From contig CAIKFU010000016.1 of assembly GCA_903826775.1 (NCBI GenBank), forward strand, positions 1 through 34,496: 34,496 nt of DNA, given 5' to 3'. Source of the stretch: an uncultured beta proteobacterium. Lineage in GTDB: Bacteria; Pseudomonadota; Gammaproteobacteria; Burkholderiales; Burkholderiaceae. A program made the translations under genes and the position numbers. Positions within the stretch are counted from its first letter, which is position 1, and every line of letters begins with the position of its first letter. Positions 32,688 to 34,496 of the stretch are shown one piece after another. The notes below the pieces were generated by a model. The model did not search any database and was not told where the DNA came from. It was given only the letters and a program-made list of their open reading frames with translations.

Positions 32688-34439
32688 CTATTGAACTTTT
32701 GGAATAATAGGCAATAATAGATAGCATTGTCTATTTTCACCAAAATGGATAGTAGTGTTTCCACTATAAGTCGAGGTCGTCCTATCACGGGGGTCGTTGT
32801 GAAGAAAGGGGCCGCAACCCAGCAATTCATTTTTAAAATTTGAAAGTTTTAATCCGGTTTTTTCGGCAAAGATATAGTCCTTTCCTCTAACGGAAAGCGC
32901 CAAACGATAACCTTTTGGCGCCACAATCGAGCTTGGCCAGAGCTCAATATCTGCCTCGACAACTTCCCCTGGAGTAAGCGGTTGGCAGGAAACGTGTCGG
33001 TGATAAGGTCTATAGGGCTTGCTGAGAATTGGATCCAACTCCCTATGGGAAGTCCTTAGCCAACCTTGAGCAATAGGAGTATGCGGATCAATAGCGCCTG
33101 CGAATGTCACTTCACGCAGATCGGGGGTTAATAACCTTAAAACCAAAAACAGATCGGCATCCTCAGTATCAGATGAAACCCAAAGCTTGGCAGCCATTGG
33201 GCCAGTAATTTCAGTTTCTTCTTCCAATGGACTTGAAATAAATGTAAGGCCATCCCCTTGGGCATTAAAACTGATTTTGGATTGAGTTTGGTCAGAATTA
33301 AGGCTGATGGATTGATCTATGCTGTGCAAATAAAATCGAGTCCACTGCGTCCGGTCTATAGGCCAATTTGATTCTTTGCGTTCTTCAAAACGGTTAATGT
33401 GCCTTATTTGCAAGCGAACAGGGGGTTCTTTATCCCATCCATTTTTTTCGCCCTTAAGAAAGAAATTAAAAAATTGCTTTTGAATCGCTATCCCATAGTC
33501 GGTATAAAAGTGGGTCCAGTGCTCTAGACCATGCATTTCCAGCCATTTTTGTTGCGTAGCGGATCGAATGAAGCTTTCGGAGTTGCCCCTTAAGTGAAGG
33601 CCTTGTCCTCCCCAGTTACCTGCAGATAGAAATGGAGTTTTAATTTTTTCCCACGCAGCCGACCGAATCTGGTGGTATTGATCATCAAAGGGGTGGGCAA
33701 GAATTTCATCGCCAAAATGGCAACGATTCTCAGTAAGATCTTCATCTGAAAGGGTTATATTACCGCAGGCTAACTCACCCGTTACGGGGTTTTTTGGACC
33801 TCGCTCGCCTAAACCGTATTGAACAGTTTTTACCTGCATGTCATACCAGTTTGCCCAAAATGTTGAAAGTATTCCGCCATGGTGTGACATGTCGCGATAA
33901 AAATCCGTTGCTCCTTCCCATATGCACATAGCAGCAAGATGTGGGGGTTGTAGGCTTGCTACTTGCCATTGATTAATTCCGTAATATGAAACTCCTGAAA
34001 GGCCTACTTTACCGTTGGACCAAGATTGAACGCCGGCCCACTCAATACATTGATAAAAATCTAGGGTTTCTCGTTCTGAAAAATGACTCACATAACCCGG
34101 GGAATTGCCGCATCCTCTTGAATCGACCCGCACGCAAATATAACCATCCGGAACCCATTTTTCTGGGTCGACCACTTCCCAATTTTGATACTGGTTACTA
34201 GAGCCATGAGGAACATCTGGGTGTTCTGAGACCATCTTTTGCCAGGCGCTTGGATAACCTTCTTGAAATGGAAGACCTTTGGCATAAGGGCCATAACTTA
34301 ATAAAACCGGATATTTGCCTGGAATTATTGGTTGAAAAATATCAGCCTTTAACTCCAGACCGTCATCCATTGGAATGGAAATATCCCAATCTATTTGCAT
34401 TTGATTTGAGTCAATAATGCTTTTTTTTGGTTCTTTCAT
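32688..34439 (-). CDS. CocE/NonD family hydrolase (S15 peptidase-like)
   Basis: A 583-residue alpha/beta hydrolase with the C-terminal jelly-roll domain typical of X-Pro dipeptidyl-peptidase and cocaine esterase. The nucleophile elbow is GLSGVSYYG (146-154), with Ser151 the likely nucleophile, preceded by the oxyanion region RVDSRGCGNSPG (104-115). A candidate His is in GLEHWTHFYTDYG. The expected catalytic Asp of the GWYD-type motif seems to be replaced, since the aligned stretch reads SAGNWGGQGLHLRG. No signal peptide is seen, so it is probably cytoplasmic. It is the first gene of the minus-strand operon; the 57 bases upstream in the window are AT-rich and may hold the promoter. It could cleave an ester or amide imported by the following ABC system. 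Confidence 0.88.
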   Translation of the reverse strand: MKEPKKSIIDSNQMQIDWDISIPMDDGLELKADIFQPIIPGKYPVLLSYGPYAKGLPFQEGYPSAWQKMVSEHPDVPHGSSNQYQNWEVVDPEKWVPDGYICVRVDSRGCGNSPGYVSHFSERETLDFYQCIEWAGVQSWSNGKVGLSGVSYYGINQWQVASLQPPHLAAMCIWEGATDFYRDMSHHGGILSTFWANWYDMQVKTVQYGLGERGPKNPVTGELACGNITLSDEDLTENRCHFGDEILAHPFDDQYHQIRSAAWEKIKTPFLSAGNWGGQGLHLRGNSESFIRSATQQKWLEMHGLEHWTHFYTDYGIAIQKQFFNFFLKGEKNGWDKEPPVRLQIRHINRFEERKESNWPIDRTQWTRFYLHSIDQSISLNSDQTQSKISFNAQGDGLTFISSPLEEETEITGPMAAKLWVSSDTEDADLFLVLRLLTPDLREVTFAGAIDPHTPIAQGWLRTSHRELDPILSKPYRPYHRHVSCQPLTPGEVVEADIELWPSSIVAPKGYRLALSVRGKDYIFAEKTGLKLSNFKNELLGCGPFLHNDPRDRTTSTYSGNTTIHFGENRQCYLLLPIIPKVQ

Positions 34440-34496
34440 TGTCTCTTAGCCCCTATTTATTTTTTTAATTCTGCTTTGTTACATAATATTAACTCT

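Overview
The window is low-GC bacterial DNA, with sample lines of about 37 percent GC in typical genes. It is densely packed, with compact operons and many start/stop overlaps. A phasin, CaiB-type CoA transferases, paired branched-chain-type (Liv) ABC importers and a Cox/xanthine-dehydrogenase-type molybdenum hydroxylase suggest a betaproteobacterium of Burkholderiales type. A small-genome, low-GC Polynucleobacter-like organism would fit. This placement is inference from gene content and composition; no rRNA or other phylogenetic marker is present. I see no transposase, tRNA, rRNA or CRISPR array.

Region 1 (1-10.2 kb) is a mixed catabolic stretch. It starts with the N-terminal part of an MdtA-like efflux adaptor (minus strand, cut by the window edge). 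Next is an acyl-CoA dehydrogenase / family III CoA-transferase pair (plus), facing a GlcG/HbpS-like protein and a 3-hydroxyisobutyrate-dehydrogenase-like enzyme (minus) across a hairpin terminator. A 740-bp gap with repeats and a gene remnant precedes an LVIVD beta-propeller gene coupled to a CobW GTPase. A phasin, a GC-rich hexapeptide acyltransferase that looks acquired, and an FlK-like hotdog thioesterase follow.

Region 2 (10.2-26.8 kb) is the most interesting part: a plus-strand array that looks like one uptake-and-breakdown system. In order: a DddP-like M24-fold protein with an altered metal site; a two-domain ATP-grasp/phosphohistidine protein; two D-2-hydroxyacid dehydrogenases; a cupin; a molybdenum hydroxylase encoded as FAD, 2Fe-2S and two separate molybdopterin subunits; a complete Liv importer (binding protein, LivG, LivF, LivM, LivH); a fumarylacetoacetate-hydrolase-family enzyme; and a membrane protein. 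A paralogue of that membrane protein lies on the opposite strand just before the array, so the two bracket it. The genes suggest import of a small organic, possibly aromatic or N-heterocyclic, acid, its hydroxylation, ATP-dependent activation, hydrolysis and reduction or oxidation of hydroxyacid products. The substrate cannot be read from the sequence.

Region 3 (26.9-34.4 kb) is a minus-strand operon reading away from the right edge: CocE/NonD-type hydrolase, a Tat-exported Liv binding protein, LivH, LivM, LivG, LivF and an ACMSD-like amidohydrolase. It resembles a second uptake-plus-hydrolysis unit. It converges on region 2 at a strong hairpin.

Several starts were moved from the longest reading frame on ribosome-binding-site grounds. 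Two genes appear to use the rare start codons ATC and ATT.
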